This document shows positions 10,448 through 22,340 of a DNA stretch of 64,000 nt, in pieces (position 1 is the first letter of the stretch; the number at the start of each line of letters is the position of its first letter). The notes below the pieces were generated by a model. It searched no databases and had not been told where the DNA came from. It saw only the letters and a program-made list of their open reading frames with translations. A program made the position numbers and the translations under genes. The DNA is from Rostrohypoxylon terebratum. Its lineage: Eukaryota > Ascomycota > Sordariomycetes > Xylariales > Hypoxylaceae. Location of the stretch: the NCBI GenBank assembly GCA_022497145.1, contig MU385869.1, positions 62,001 through 126,000 of the forward strand, read 5' to 3'.

Positions 10448-12039
10448 ATGGCGGACCAAAAGTCGGTGCTCGATGTTGAGAGCGGGAAGGAGGTAAGTTT
10501 ATCAACAAGAATCCTTAAAGATACGGAAATTTTGATTAACCCGTTCCTAGGATGTCGCTGCGACTGTCGCCCAGTATGAGGACGCGCCTATCACGGAAGC
10601 AGAGAAGGCACTGCGATGGAAGCAAGACATGCGCATTGTGCCCTTATCCGCGGGCATCTACTTCCTATGTTACCTCGATCGGTCCAACATAGGCAACGCC
10701 AAAATCATGAACGCGTCGACGGGCGACGATCTCATGACGCAAACCGGCATGACCAATTTCCAGTACACGATCTCCCTGATGATCTTCCTCGTGGCATACG
10801 GGTTATTCGAAGTACCGTCAAATATTCTTCTCAAAAAGCTGAGACCATCCCGGTGGATTGCGTTCCTCATGTTCTCGTGGGGAGCGCTAACGATCGGGTT
10901 GGGTGGCGTTCATAGCTATGCCAGCGTAACCGTTGTGCGATTCTTGCTCGGCGTGTTCGAAGCTGGGCTCTTCCCCGGTTTAGTATACTATCTCACGTTC
11001 TGGTACAAGACCGAGGAGAGAAGTATTCGTGTAGCTTTCATCCTAGCCTCTGCGACTCTCGCAGGCGCATTTGGCGGCGCGATTGCCTATGGTATCGGTC
11101 ACATGAACAGAGCCGGAGGGCTCTCGGCTTGGCGTTGGCTCTTTATCATTGAAGGAATACCGTCTTGCCTGTCTTCATTCTTGGTCTGGTTTCTACTACC
11201 TGATTATCCCGAGGATGCGAAATGGTTGACCACCCAAGAGAGAGACTTAGCTGTGCAACGACTACACCTCGAGGGAAGCAAGGGGCATCATAAGGCGATG
11301 TCTTGGTTGGATGCGAAGGCAACGCTGATGGACTGGAGACTCTGGGGCCATTACGTTGTGTACTTTGGCATATCCGTACCATTCAGCTCGCTTTCTCTCT
11401 TCACGCCTTCGATCACCGCGGGTTTGGGTTACACGGACCTTCGCGCGCAGCTCATGACCGTTCCGCCCTACGCTGTCGCCTACGGTACGTATCTGAAATA
11501 TGATACCATTCACTCTCTTTGTCCTCTCTGCATGTTCTCTTTTGCACTAGATCGCAACTAATTTATTCTATTTAGTCGTCTCCATTTTGACATCTTGGTC
11601 AGCGGATCACTTCAACGCCCGTGGTTTACATTCAGCGGCCATGGCAACGATTGGTGCCGTCGGTTTCCTCGCTTCTGCCGTCTTGCCAGCGGATGCGTAC
11701 GCCCCGCGATACGGATGCCTGATCGTAGCAGCGTCTGGTGCATTTGCTTGCATCCCACCTCTTCTAGGGTGGCTATCATCCAACATCTTCAGCACCGCAT
11801 CTGTTGGTCTCGCTATTGCGTTGAATATAGGTCTGGGTGGCGCTCCAGGCCAAATCGTGGGAGTGTGGACCTATAAAGCAAACGAGGCCAAGAAGGGATA
11901 CCCCACCGGCCACTGGACAAACGCGGCTTTACTGTTCATGGTGGCTGTGGGATGCGTGATCTTGAGACTATACTATGCTCGCCGGAATAAGAAGATACTG
12001 AGTGCAGGCGGCGAGGATATCCGTCTCTTTAAGTATTAA
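10448..12039 (+). CDS. MFS transporter, anion:cation symporter (Dal5/Tna1-like) family, 480 aa
   Basis: This is a twelve-helix plasma-membrane permease of the fungal group that imports organic anions such as allantoate, nicotinate, pantothenate or other carboxylates. Exons are 10448-10492, 10551-11484 and 11576-12039. The introns have GTAAGT/CCTAG and GTACGT/TTTAG ends and keep the frame. Diagnostic segments are CYLDRSNIGNAKI in TM1, the GLFEVPSNILLKK loop, RFLLGVFEAGLFPG with the TM4 arginine, YYLTFWYKTEERSIR, and WRWLFIIEGIPS. The C-terminal half ends in a basic then acidic tail. Length matches the family. It diverges from the secreted tannase-family esterase, so uptake of released phenolic acids is a reasonable guess, but the family is broad. 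Confidence 0.9.
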
Positions 12040-12778
12040 TTAAACTTATGGTTATGAGCTTGATAATTGGTTGAGGGGGGCTGGCTGAGTGAGTGAGTGA
12101 GTGAAAGAGATACCCAGGCCTAGACCAGACAAATGTCAATAAGAATATGAAGTATGAAACAAATGATACCTAAGCTTGTATAATATTGGATTGCGAATGG
12201 AGAAATGACACTAGTCAGTACTTGAAATAGGTTAATTTCTATTCAACGTTTCTACTCGTATCGCACCTCCCTTGAGAACCTACCTAGTATTGTCCAAAGT
12301 CGTACCCATGTTTTAAAACTCGGTTGTACAGGATCGACCAGATAAAACTTGTTATGGTTTATTATTGGAAAGTGCTGTGCTTGTAATGTGGAAGCTCATG
12401 GCACCTACGCGTCTGGTGTAGGACACAGCCCTGGAGGTGTAATGGGGAGGCACCATGGATGATTACTGCTACGGGGTAGATATTGGGTACCTTCCCAACA
12501 GTAAAACTGCATACCTAGTAAGTCCTTGGCAATCTTGTAACATGCAGAACCTAAGAATACTGGGGAGACATCATTGATACACACCTAGTATATATTACCT
12601 GGCTTGGGGAAGTTGGGAGCTGATGTCCTCACGTAGCCCTTTGGTTCCGCTTCATAGCAAAAACAATGAGTCCTTGGGTGATATTCGTCTTGAGACGAAT
12701 TGGAACTGCTTTTTGCATTCACGCATATTTTTTTTAATAACTGTACACGATGCAGGGTATTTGTACATTTATTTTACA
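12040..12778. other. Convergent intergenic region with a short GAGT repeat
   Basis: 739 bp between the transporter stop and the mL57 stop. A (GAGT)4-5 microsatellite lies at about 12086-12104. No gene seen. Confidence 0.5.
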
Positions 12779-13720
12779 CTATAAATTTGGCTGTATCCCG
12801 AGCTTCCTCAAGATTCTCTCTCTGACGACTCGGCTTGCTATCTTGCCACCCTGCTGTAAGGCGACCGCGCCGATAATAGCGTACACAGCCCCAGCCATGA
12901 TAGGGTCAAAGCCTGACCCCTTGATGTTTTCCGGCTAGGAGATAATTGTTAGGATCAATGAAGCACACTTAATAAATATAGGGTCTCACCATTCGTGGTT
13001 TCCACCTTACGACCGTCGACAATCCCATATCGAATGCGAACTGAGATAACTTTTGAGGGTTCAGCAGATCGCTTGGTTGCTGCTCAGAAAGATTATCAAC
13101 GCTGCGGATGGTTGTGTCCTCGAAAGGCTCTCGCCTATGGGAAAATGAATCTTCATACTGTCGATCGCTAGGGGAAGAAGCGATGATAGTCTGTGTGCAT
13201 TCGAGGACGCATATTTGACGGCCTATCGAGTATTAATATGCAGCCATTAGACTCGAGACAGGAGATACATGTATTTTTTGAGTATAGCGTATAGCATACC
13301 GAGAAATGCGAGGCGATCGTTAAAGCCTCTCCTTCCCTGATCGAAACTCTTGTGCGTCACAGCCAACCATTTAAGTTCCTCCGGTAACATGCGCGCTCCA
13401 TCGCGACCCAGGATATTATTCAACACATCGTCCAGCTTCTGCGGATCTTCGTTAACCACCCACACAGACCTAGAAGGGTCTTTTGTGATATGTGGCGAGA
13501 AGGGCGCCTTCATCTTCTCGGGGGTGTATGACCATCGTGGGCGAGCTTCTAATTGCGACGGACGAGTCGCCGAGGTTGAGAAGGAGGAGTTGGCGAGGCA
13601 GAGGCAGTATGAGGGGACCGGAGGGGTCATAGAGGTCACAGAAGCCAAAGACTGGCTCTTGCTGGTCCGGATTGCCTGGCGAGCAAGCCTCGCGGCAGAT
13701 CGAGAGCTTGTGAAGGACAT
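12779..13720 (-). CDS. Mitochondrial large-subunit ribosomal protein mL57 (MRPL15-like, RNase III fold), 269 aa
   Basis: This protein is a structural component of the fungal mitoribosome large subunit with a catalytically dead RNase III-type fold. Exons are 13720-13300, 13222-12990 and 12934-12779. Both introns use standard ends (GTATGC...ATAG and GTGAGA...CTAG) and the frame is kept. The first 50-60 residues are rich in Arg, Ser and Ala with almost no acids, as expected for a mitochondrial import sequence. The RNase III-like part shows LPEELKWLAVTHKSFDQGRRGFN and NDRLAFLGR, matching the family's first helix block, without the acidic catalytic residues of a working RNase III. The C-terminus carries MAGAVYAIIGAVALQQG. 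Its start faces Rtt109 across 508 bp, so the pair probably shares a bidirectional promoter. Confidence 0.85.
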
Positions 13721-14228
13721 TGACTGTAGCGCTAGATCTTATCGCATCGTTCTTAAGACGTTCAAGATATTCAAGATGGAAATCGCATTTTCGCTCGCAT
13801 TGACGAAATTCAAAAAAATGCAGAGGGAACTTTTCCGGTGGGTCCCTACACTAAGGTTATTTGGGTTATCTGACCAATCAAGCACCATCGGAGCTATCAA
13901 TTATTGGAGCTATCATGTATCTTGGTACCTTCCCTGTACCCCTGTAAATTTTACGTTTGAATCCCTGTCCGGAATCCTTCCAAGGTTAGGTACTGCTGGT
14001 ACTGCTAAGATCTAGGAAGCTTCGATTTCTTAGCGATTTCAATTTACACGTTGAAACGCGTCTTCATTCTCACCTTCACTCTCACTTTCTATTTTCATTT
14101 TCCTCGTGTCTTTTCCGGTTGCTCTGCCAATCGCGTAATCATGACATCCCGATTCTTTGGTGCCAATTAAGGCATTCGACTTTTTGATTCCCTTCATCCA
14201 TTGGGTTCTTGTACAACATTTCACCATC
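13721..14228. promoter_or_regulatory. Divergent promoter of mL57 and Rtt109 genes
   Basis: 508 bp between two start codons facing away from each other. The part near Rtt109 (about 14040-14110) is CT-rich, typical of fungal initiation regions. No specific factor site is claimed. Confidence 0.5.
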
Positions 14229-16016
14229 ATGTTGAATCCTTCGGAAGCTCGCGCGGGCGATTGCGTCGCTAATCCTCAGCCATTGGTGGCCGAGCTCACC
14301 AAGATCTTACCCAAGGATCACAAGTTCACAGCATACCATCTCTCGACGCCGCCTTTCATCACCGAACCCCTTTGCTACCCTCCCGCGCCGAAATCAGTAA
14401 TTGATTCCAAAATACCCAATGATTTGAAATCGAAATCGAAGGACAAACTCTCAATTAAGCCCTTGAAGACATATTGCGAGAAGCACTTCCTAGCCATCTC
14501 AATTGGTGCTAGAAACGACGACGCACCCTCCGACAAAACCTCCGACAAACGGGTTCTAATTTTAGGACTTGAAGTCTACATTTACTCGACATCATTCTCT
14601 ACTACTATCTTCGTGTCCAAAGCTGATTCGACTGGATATCTGAACCTTTTGAATCTCCCAAAAGGGACCCCGTCTCCTATTCGAGAGGTAACATCATGCT
14701 TCCTTGCCTTCTTGGTTGCTAAGCGACGACGCCCGACGAAGCAATTGGTCGTCAACCTTTTCGCCAGATCCCAGTCCCAATACCTCTTCCCTGGCAGTAT
14801 CGATAATAGTGGCAAGCATGTGCTCGACGATCGAGGACTGGTGAAATGGTGGTGCCGCGTCTTCAACTCATTGCTTGAAGGCGATGACTACTTAGACGCC
14901 AGGGAGCTGTGGAGCGACATCCATGGGTATCTAACGATACCCGGACTAGATAACTACGAGTCTCGCGCCTTTCTTCCGCGAACGAGCGCGGCATCTACCA
15001 ATTGGACCCTAGGACACCCGCTCGAGAAAATATCTCCCTATACAAGCGATCCGGGTACATTCGGTAGCAGCGTTTATCCTAGATCTTTGATCCCCACGTA
15101 CCCCGATGACCCGAAGGCGCGTTTCGTACAAGAATTGGAAGAGTCGACATCAAACAATGCCAAACTCCTTCATGGCTGGAGAGCACCAAAGACACTTGAT
15201 CAGTTCTGGGAGATGATGGCATTCCGACAAGAGTGTTCTAGCGGAAGAATGACTGGGTTTATGTGGATTGTCTTCGAACCCCGGACTTCACATGGTCCAA
15301 ATTCGCCAAAGACTGGCTCTACTACCGAGATTCCTACACCGGACACTTCCATCAATGGTTCCACGAAAAAGGCTGCGTCTCCTACTACTTCACGACATTA
15401 TCAGGAGGATGCGTCAAAGCAAATCAAACGGAGAAAGGCGAAATCTTCATGGAAGAGTAGAGCAAAGAAGAGATTAACCGGCTCCATCATTCCTCGCCAG
15501 CCCCGTATCAAGACCGAAGGAAAAGATTTTCCAAAGCTCATAGAGACACCTCATTATCTCTGGCCAGAGGAAGGGAGGGGTCAGGTGGTTCTAAGCGACA
15601 GTGCGTACAAGCGAGCTATCGAAGTACTACTTCACCTCGAATTCGGAACTCTTGAGCACGCAATCGAAAGTACGGCACGCTGGACGGAGGAGGTTAACAT
15701 GGGCAAGGCTTGGACTCTAGATATCGTCGGCGAGAGAATAACCACAACTCCGACCGCGTCACCTAATTCCAATGGAGCAATCAACAACTTGTCCGGCGTG
15801 ATAAAGCGAAAACGTGGATCGGATGACACGACCGCATCCACTTCTCCAGTTAATACACTTGGCGATGGCTTCGTCCGTAAGAAGGCGAAAACCGATGCCA
15901 ACACGGCTAACCTAGCGACCGCGGATGTAATCCAGAGCCAGCCCGTGGCAGAGTCGCAACCCCAGGTCAATGTTCTTGGGGCTGGTTTGGTTCGGAAAAA
16001 GTCACAGGCATCTTGA
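14229..16016 (+). CDS. rtt109: Histone acetyltransferase Rtt109 (H3K56), 595 aa, intron-less
   Basis: Rtt109 is the fungal-type p300/CBP-fold acetyltransferase that, with chaperones such as Vps75 or Asf1, acetylates new histone H3 on lysine 56 (and K9/K27) during replication and repair. The N-terminus has the family hallmark LPKDHKFTAYHLSTPP, followed by the acetyl-CoA domain with TTIFVSKADSTGY and DDPKARFVQELEE. FWEMMAFRQECSSGRMTGF also matches. A long Ser/Thr/Lys-rich insertion follows, ending in a basic block, then PRQPRIKTE and an acidic/hydrophobic return helix. The last 90 residues are low complexity and contain a repeated LGxGxVRKK element twice, probably a nuclear/interaction tail. 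The ATG at 14229 (context CATCATG) was taken because an in-frame ATG at 14157 adds residues without family resemblance. Confidence 0.88.
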   Translation: MLNPSEARAGDCVANPQPLVAELTKILPKDHKFTAYHLSTPPFITEPLCYPPAPKSVIDSKIPNDLKSKSKDKLSIKPLKTYCEKHFLAISIGARNDDAPSDKTSDKRVLILGLEVYIYSTSFSTTIFVSKADSTGYLNLLNLPKGTPSPIREVTSCFLAFLVAKRRRPTKQLVVNLFARSQSQYLFPGSIDNSGKHVLDDRGLVKWWCRVFNSLLEGDDYLDARELWSDIHGYLTIPGLDNYESRAFLPRTSAASTNWTLGHPLEKISPYTSDPGTFGSSVYPRSLIPTYPDDPKARFVQELEESTSNNAKLLHGWRAPKTLDQFWEMMAFRQECSSGRMTGFMWIVFEPRTSHGPNSPKTGSTTEIPTPDTSINGSTKKAASPTTSRHYQEDASKQIKRRKAKSSWKSRAKKRLTGSIIPRQPRIKTEGKDFPKLIETPHYLWPEEGRGQVVLSDSAYKRAIEVLLHLEFGTLEHAIESTARWTEEVNMGKAWTLDIVGERITTTPTASPNSNGAINNLSGVIKRKRGSDDTTASTSPVNTLGDGFVRKKAKTDANTANLATADVIQSQPVAESQPQVNVLGAGLVRKKSQAS

Positions 16017-18106
16017 AGTCCACTGGCATGATTAGGGCTAATGTATTCTTTATGGATTTGTTGTTGGTTGGAGCGACAAAAGGCTTGGCGTTATTGAGTA
16101 TTGGCTAACAACTGAGGAAATAGGAACCCGATGGCGCAATATCATATTACTGGAATCGGGAAATCCGCTGGAAGGTTTTTTTTTCTGTTCATTTATCTGT
16201 CTAAACTCATGGCATTGCATTCAGAATCATTCGGCACTAGGACCTTTCTAACCCTCCTGCTATCAACTTATATATGGCTCATAGTTGCACCCTCAATCAA
16301 GTGAAATTTTCAAATATCCATATAGCAAAGAGACCTCGCTAAATGCCAGGTTGATAGAAGCCAAATGTTGCTACACAAGTTTGACTTTACTGCAACGTTT
16401 ACTCTCATGTAGACGCGCAAGCCACCCCTTTTCTTAGCCACGCTGCATCGATGCTGCTATTTTGCAATGTTATTCAATGTTACAGCTTATTGAAGAATAC
16501 CTACCGAAGTACTCAGTATCCATCGCAGAATCATGATAGCCTCTGATGTCCGCAAGCCGAAAACCTGTTATACTACATGATTCTTAGTCCGCCATTGGTC
16601 AGATCTCTTCCGATAGATCGGCAAGCCCTGAAACTATCCCCAACCACCTCTTATTTAAGCTTGTTTCTGATTGGTCAAGAAGCCATCTCGATTTCCCTTT
16701 TAAGGTGTAGGAATTCCCCAACTTTGAGGTCCTTGAATGGCGACTCCGAACTCTTTTCTAGAAGCCTTGACAATCACCTACTACCTTTAATAGATATAAT
16801 GACATCAAGTCGATGATCATAAAACACCGTCTCGCCCTTCTAAACATAAATTGTGTATTTCTAGCAATGTCCCAGCAAGTTAGACTAATGTCAGCCAGAT
16901 ATCATAAATTGCCTGCCCTCACCCTTCATGATCAGTCATCTTTCAATATGACGGAACTTCGTACAAATTAGACTCTTAGCAATTTTATCATCCCACAGAC
17001 AAAGGACATAAAAGAAACCCTGAAACACACATGTCCTTTCGCAGGTGATGTTCAAGACTACAAAGTTGATAGATCTGACGTGTTCACTCCTCAGGGTATC
17101 CCAATGACCGGTAACACTGCATGATCTAGTATCATCACATGGTGTTTTCTTCCAAGAAGGTAACCAGACAGCATACCCAATGTCCGGGATTGACTCGGAC
17201 CTGTTTATAACGCACAAGAAACAGATAGACCAAGTGGCATCTCGTGGTATTAGTATATCACTAAAAGGCCCCTATTCTTCTCAATGATCTATTAGTTTAG
17301 TGCCCCTTCATCCAATTTCACAGAAAGGCATTAAGTGTTGATCTGTGAATTTCCCATCCAATATAGGCCTTATAGTATAGCCGCATGGTAATATCAAAAT
17401 GTTACTCCTAATATCAAGAACCCATTCAGCTCTTCAAGCCTTGTCTCCATTTCCCATCACATTTTCGCCTTGGCGTATACCACCCGTCCCACAAGCTCTT
17501 TACTTGTGCCGCTTACGGCTCTCAGCTCAGGGCTTGTCCCATCGTCCATCGTCGCGTAGGCCTTCCACACACTGCTAGTTGACATCGTGAGTCTCATCCG
17601 GCGATGACACTCCATCGTCGTCCTCTCCTGCCATTGCCCATCCCGCGTAAAACTTCCTCCTCCTCAAGGAGGTACCCGCCCTGTATCTGGCCCAGGTACC
17701 CTCTCTTCATAGCGCTCGCCCGTCCTGATCCCGCCCTCTTTCCCTCCTAGAATCAACTCTCCAGCTGCTGCCTATTCCGCAAGGTACATCTAGGGCTTCT
17801 TTTTATTCTGCCCGCGTACACCTCCCAGTCTCCACGTTTGTTCTGATTTCCCACACCTTATCCCCCCACAAACTTTGCACCCATCCTTTCTCTTCTTCCT
17901 CCCCAGATCAACAACATTTCCGCAAGTTTTCCCAAGCTTTTGCGCGCCACACTCATTAACTTCCAACGCGTAAGCTCCATCCCTTGTAATCCCTCGCTTG
18001 AGTTCTTCATTAGAAGAACGACTAGAGGTATCGTAGCTATCAATCCCTGTTTTCCCTTTTTTCCTGTTGCTATCACTCTACTATTTCCTGTCACTCGCGC
18101 GCAATC
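16017..18106. other. 2.1-kb gene-free stretch, long leader of the downstream surface-protein gene
   Basis: I see no gene. From about 17400 to 18100 the strand becomes strongly CT-rich, as in a long fungal promoter and 5' leader. Several short ATG frames in it (for example at 17940) end before or overlap the main start out of frame and could be uORFs. Confidence 0.5.
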
Positions 18107-19838
18107 ATGCGTTTCTCCGCTCTCGTGGTGGTCGCCGCGGCCTTTGGCTGCGCTGTCCGTGCCGACTGGCTTCCCTGGTCCGACGGCGGCGACGGTCAGA
18201 TGACTACCATCCCGCGTGAGACCGGTACCCTTTCTTCGTACTCCCCTGACGGATGGTCCCCCAAGCCCACCGTCGCCCCCGATGCCGTTCAGGCTGAGGC
18301 TAGCCACGTGCTCGCGGTACTCAAGCGCGAGGCATCTACTTCGGGATGGCTTAATGAGAAGACGTGTGGATGGATCGCTGGAGTGCAATGTAAGTTTCAT
18401 CCTCTCATATCATCGTCATCACAATCATCATGGAATTGAGATGAAATGGACTTGGACTTGGACTTATTGACTGACGCGCATATATAGCCTCATCCTTCGG
18501 TTGCGGAGAGAACGCGACGTGTGTGACCAACGCCAATCACATTGTCGCATGTGCCACCGGCACTTTCTCTCCCTTCTACTCGATGTGTTTGGACTATGAC
18601 GCATATACGAGCGGATTGTGCAAGAACGATGATTCGTCAACCGGTTGTTGGTAAGTAAACATGCTTTCCCTTTTCTCTCCGATCTTAGATGCGACCTGAA
18701 TAAGTCCATCAAGGCATTGCGCGTAGTCATGAGATTCTAACAAATCATCAGTATGGATTCGGCATACCCAGCATGCGTGACATACCTATGGATTGAGCCT
18801 CCCCGACGATCCATGTATCGTTGCTGGAAGACCCCTACTATCATCTCCATGCTGGACAAGCCTGAGGTCGTCGAAGACCATCCAACCGTGCATGCTACCG
18901 CAACCACGCCACCCTTCATTAACGGCACCCCGGGACAAAAGCAGGGAAGCGACAGTGGTATGTCTGGGGGGGCGCTAATAGGATTGACCATCGGCATCAT
19001 AGTAGTGACTTTCATCGTTGGTCTCCTCGCAGTGCGTTACGTTAAGCAGCGTCGTGAAATCGTTGCTCGCCGAGGCCAAGCCAATGCGCATGCTAACGTG
19101 CACGACGGATTCAATGGTGGCTCAGGAAATGGTCAAGGTAACGGCAGCACCGTCATCGGTCGTGTCTTAGCTCGTCTCCTTGACGCTCTCGGCCTGTCGC
19201 GAACTTCCGGAACTGCTCATGTCGACACCCGAACTCTAACCGGTGGTGTTACTACGGGCGCAACGCACGGATCCGATGGTCAAGTCTCCCCAGACCCTCC
19301 AAGTTACACGATGCACTCACGTCCTCTGGGCCAGTCACGCCCACGTATTCCCGGTGGTACCTTCTCCGGCGTGCCTGACATCACAGGCTTGCCTCCCCCA
19401 GAGGCTCGCTCGGGCGCTAACGCTCAGTTCGGAGACGACATCGACATGGACATTCTCCAGCGCCCAGAGACACCCCCGCCGACCTATCAGCCAAGTATTC
19501 AATCGGCCTCGACGCTCAGCGGATTCGTGCCCGTGAACAGCAACGCGACCTTCACGAACGCGTACGGCGGTACCGAGAACTGGATCGAGCTGTCTCGTTC
19601 GTCCCCTACCCTACCCACTGCCGCGCGCCGCGACACCATGTGGTTTCCTGACGTGAGCTCCATCCCCGCGAGCTCGGTCTGGCAAGACGTGAGCGGCAGC
19701 CAGTTGAGCAACGACGACGAGGACACGACCGCCCCGATCGAGCCTCCTCATACCCCTCGCCTCGCCAAGGCCACGTTGGCAGTTTCCGCCGAGGACGAGA
19801 CGGTGTTTGAGGACCAACCCCGTCGACGCCGTCAGTAA
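18107..19838 (+). CDS. Single-pass surface protein: signal peptide, Cys-rich ectodomain, TM, long cytoplasmic tail, 510 aa
   Basis: Exons 18107-18389, 18488-18650 and 18752-19838 join over introns with GTAAGT and TATAG/TCAG ends. MRFSALVVVAAAFGCAVRA is a clear signal peptide. The ectodomain carries a Cys array: TCGWI, FGCGENATC, IVACATG, SMCLDY, GLCKN, TGCCM, PACVTY and YRCWK. Ser/Thr-rich linker sequence follows, then one membrane helix (GGALIGLTIGIIVVTFIVGL) with a basic stop-transfer RYVKQRRE. About 270 residues of Gly/Ser/Pro-rich cytoplasmic tail include a PPxY-like PPPTYQP. This architecture (TCGWxxG...GCC...C) is found in many filamentous ascomycetes and is usually annotated as hypothetical. 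A role as a wall sensor or receptor is inference from topology only. Confidence 0.85.
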
Positions 19839-20972
19839 AGCGGTGTACGTTAGGTAATCGTGCTGTGCAACGCATCCATGTATTCAGTTCCCGCGGTTCG
19901 ACTTACCGCACACGCACACACATTCGCACAAACACACGCACAATACCGTACAACAGCATCGCAAGGCGTTTGCAGAAAGGCGTTGAGGAGTTTTAGGTAG
20001 TAGCACACAAGGAACACCTTCCCGTTGGAACCGCACATATATCCCCCGCACCTTCGAAAAGCACGGAGCGCACAAAGCTCTCGTTCTTGCTCGACATCGC
20101 ACGGTTCTCAACGGAAGGAAGGAGGGTTCCAAGAAAGCACAATGGCTTTGATGTACCAGATGTATTGTACCTGATGTACAAATTCCCTTCACAATTTCCC
20201 CAATATCTTAGATACCCACCACCGCATTGACGAAATTTGGCGCTGATTCGCGCTCATCTGGATGCCTGGCAAAGATGGCCAGAGGAATGTGTACATACTC
20301 GCAGCTACGCGCCGGCGTGGCAACTGTCAACCTTAATGAAGGTTTTTTTTTCCCGAACTCGACGACCTACTTGTGATATGTGATCTGTTTAAATGTCCGC
20401 TTATTATTAACCTACATCCATCGTCGTCCTTGTAATCGACCTCTTCTAACATAAACTTGTACAGCGACACTAGACCCTTGGTGCGTATACTCTGTATATA
20501 TACTCTAGGTAAACTACCTAGCAGATTGGTATAGTTTCATACAATCCAATCCTCCAGTCCAGTCCATAAGAGCAGGGAGTCCTCACACGTCTCACCATCA
20601 CCATTCCTATCATTCCCATTCCATCCATCCCATCCCGCCCTCGACTTCCCAAATCATATGTACAAATACTCCATTCACCAACCCCCGACCTCATTTTGCC
20701 ATCTATGGGTATTTCCCTACTTACCTAGCGCACCCCCTCAATCGATTCCCATTTTCTCATGGATGTTAACGTATACCTTTTTGCTCGCTCACTTGCCCCC
20801 CCAAAAACGAAAACGAAAAAAAATCAACTCCCGTAATCACGTCGCCGCATACCATTTTAGAATATCAAACACCACCTCCACCCGCGACATTTTCTCTGGC
20901 ACCAGGTCCTCCAGACCGACAGGAAGCCCATACGCCCCTCTCATCACGCACACACAACCCCCTTACACTCCC
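19839..20972. other. Convergent 3' region, surface-protein gene and D-2-hydroxyacid dehydrogenase
   Basis: 1.1 kb between stops with no gene. It includes a CA-rich run near 19909-19943 and a C/A/T-rich stretch at about 20530-20980 that gives chance frames on both strands. Confidence 0.5.
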
Positions 20973-22340
20973 TCACGACACGGCCTTACTCCTCAACCAC
21001 GCCGAATTAACCGGCGTAACAGCCTCTCCGCCCCCGAGCACCGCCATGATATTCCGCATAGCCAACTCCTCGAACCCGACATGCGTCTCGACGGTGCCCC
21101 CAGCATTATGACACGTCAGCATCGCCCTATCGCCCGCAAACTTCAGCAACCGCGGGTTCACGTTCGGCTCCTCCGCATGCACATCAAGCGCCACACAGCT
21201 CACCCTTCCCTGCTCCAGCGCCTCCGCCAGCGCCTCCTCATCCACAAGGCTCCCGCGCGCCACATTAACAAGCCGTGCGCCGTACTTGAACCACTGCAAG
21301 CTCTCGCGACTAACCAGACACCCGGCGCCGGCGGGCGTACAGAGGACGACGCAGTCGGCCTCGCGCAGCAGCTCCTCGAGACTATCCGTGTGCCTGACGC
21401 CGAGCCTGAGTTCGAGCGCGGGCGGCTTGCGCTCCACGTCGAAGTACGCGACGTCCATGCCGAACGCGGCGCGCGCCTTGGCCGCGACCCGCTGGCCGAT
21501 GTTGCCGAGCCCGACGAGCCCGAGCACGCGACCGCGCAGGTTGTGCGCGCGCTGCGTCGCGTTCGCGTGGCACGTCTGGAACGACGAGGGCGCCGCGGCG
21601 GACGACGTGCAGTACGGCAGCGCGCGGAAGGTGCTGATGATCATCGCGATCGCGAAGTCGGACACCGCCTCGGCGGCGGCGAGGCCGCCGTTGCAGTATA
21701 GGATGCCTAGGTTAGGTTAGGCTGTTAGCACGGCGTAGACCCATGGCTAGTTTAGTTTCTCCTCGCGGGCAGGGGGATAGACAAGGTTGGAATTGGGGTC
21801 ATTGGAGTCGGGGACATGGATCATGGAATGCTTGCCTCTTTCTCCCAGCAACTTGACGTCGGCCCAGTCGAACCCCGTTCCCGCGCTCGCGAAAACCCTC
21901 ACGCTGTCGGGCAACAGGTCCACGAGCTCCTTGTCCCAGTTCCCCATCTCGCCTCCGGTCCCCCAGAATGGGCGGAAGATGGCGGAGAACTCTCCCCAAC
22001 GCTTCTCCTTCAGAGCCTGCATGAAGGCGGGACGCTGACGCTCTTCGGCTGAGGGGCGCACGACATCGAACTGGGTCGTGAACTCGGTGTATGTCTCTGG
22101 ATTGTATTGGATAGGGTCGCCGATGTGGAGGACTATGGGCTTCGTGCCTAGGGGTCCCCCCGGCACGGGCAAGGGTGTAGCGAATATGGTGGTGGCCGTA
22201 GCCAGGGCCGACGTTGGAAAACCGATCGGTTTCGGGAGACTGAGGTTGGTGCTGCTAGGGCGTGTGGCAGCCGGTGCGGGGGAGGTGGATCGCGGGGTCG
22301 GCGGCGCCGTTGGCATCGGGGTGTTTGTTGGTTCCGCCAT
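20973..22340 (-). CDS. D-isomer-specific 2-hydroxyacid dehydrogenase, 412 aa
   Basis: This NAD(P)-dependent enzyme reduces a 2-oxo acid (glyoxylate, hydroxypyruvate or similar) to the D-2-hydroxy acid; the exact substrate is not readable. Exon 1 (22340-21836) holds the N-terminal catalytic half: IGDPIQYNP, FASAGTGFDWADV. Exon 2 (21706-20973) holds the nucleotide-binding core: GLVGLGNIGQRVA, the Rossmann motif, then an acidic loop (FDVERK), CTPAGAG, NVARGSLVDEEAL with the catalytic Arg, VALDVHAEEP with the Glu, and the His-containing LTCHNAGGT, where the usual C-H-x-G-x-T is intact. The two halves join without extra residues only if the intron starts with GC (21835-21707, GCAAGC...CCTAG). The ATG at 22340 has a strong context (CACCATGGC). 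The C-terminal part is very GC-rich compared with the flanks. A Pro/Thr-rich N-terminal extension of about 40 residues is unusual. Confidence 0.9.

Noticed and set aside
15263..15477. Second-frame ORFs inside the Rtt109 insertion
   Set aside because: They lie in the low-complexity Ser/Lys-rich insertion and the main frame continues to conserved downstream sequence.
20658..21701. Long + strand frame opposite the hydroxyacid dehydrogenase
   Set aside because: It is Arg/His/Pro-rich, a typical antisense shadow of a GC-rich gene, and the - strand product has all family motifs.
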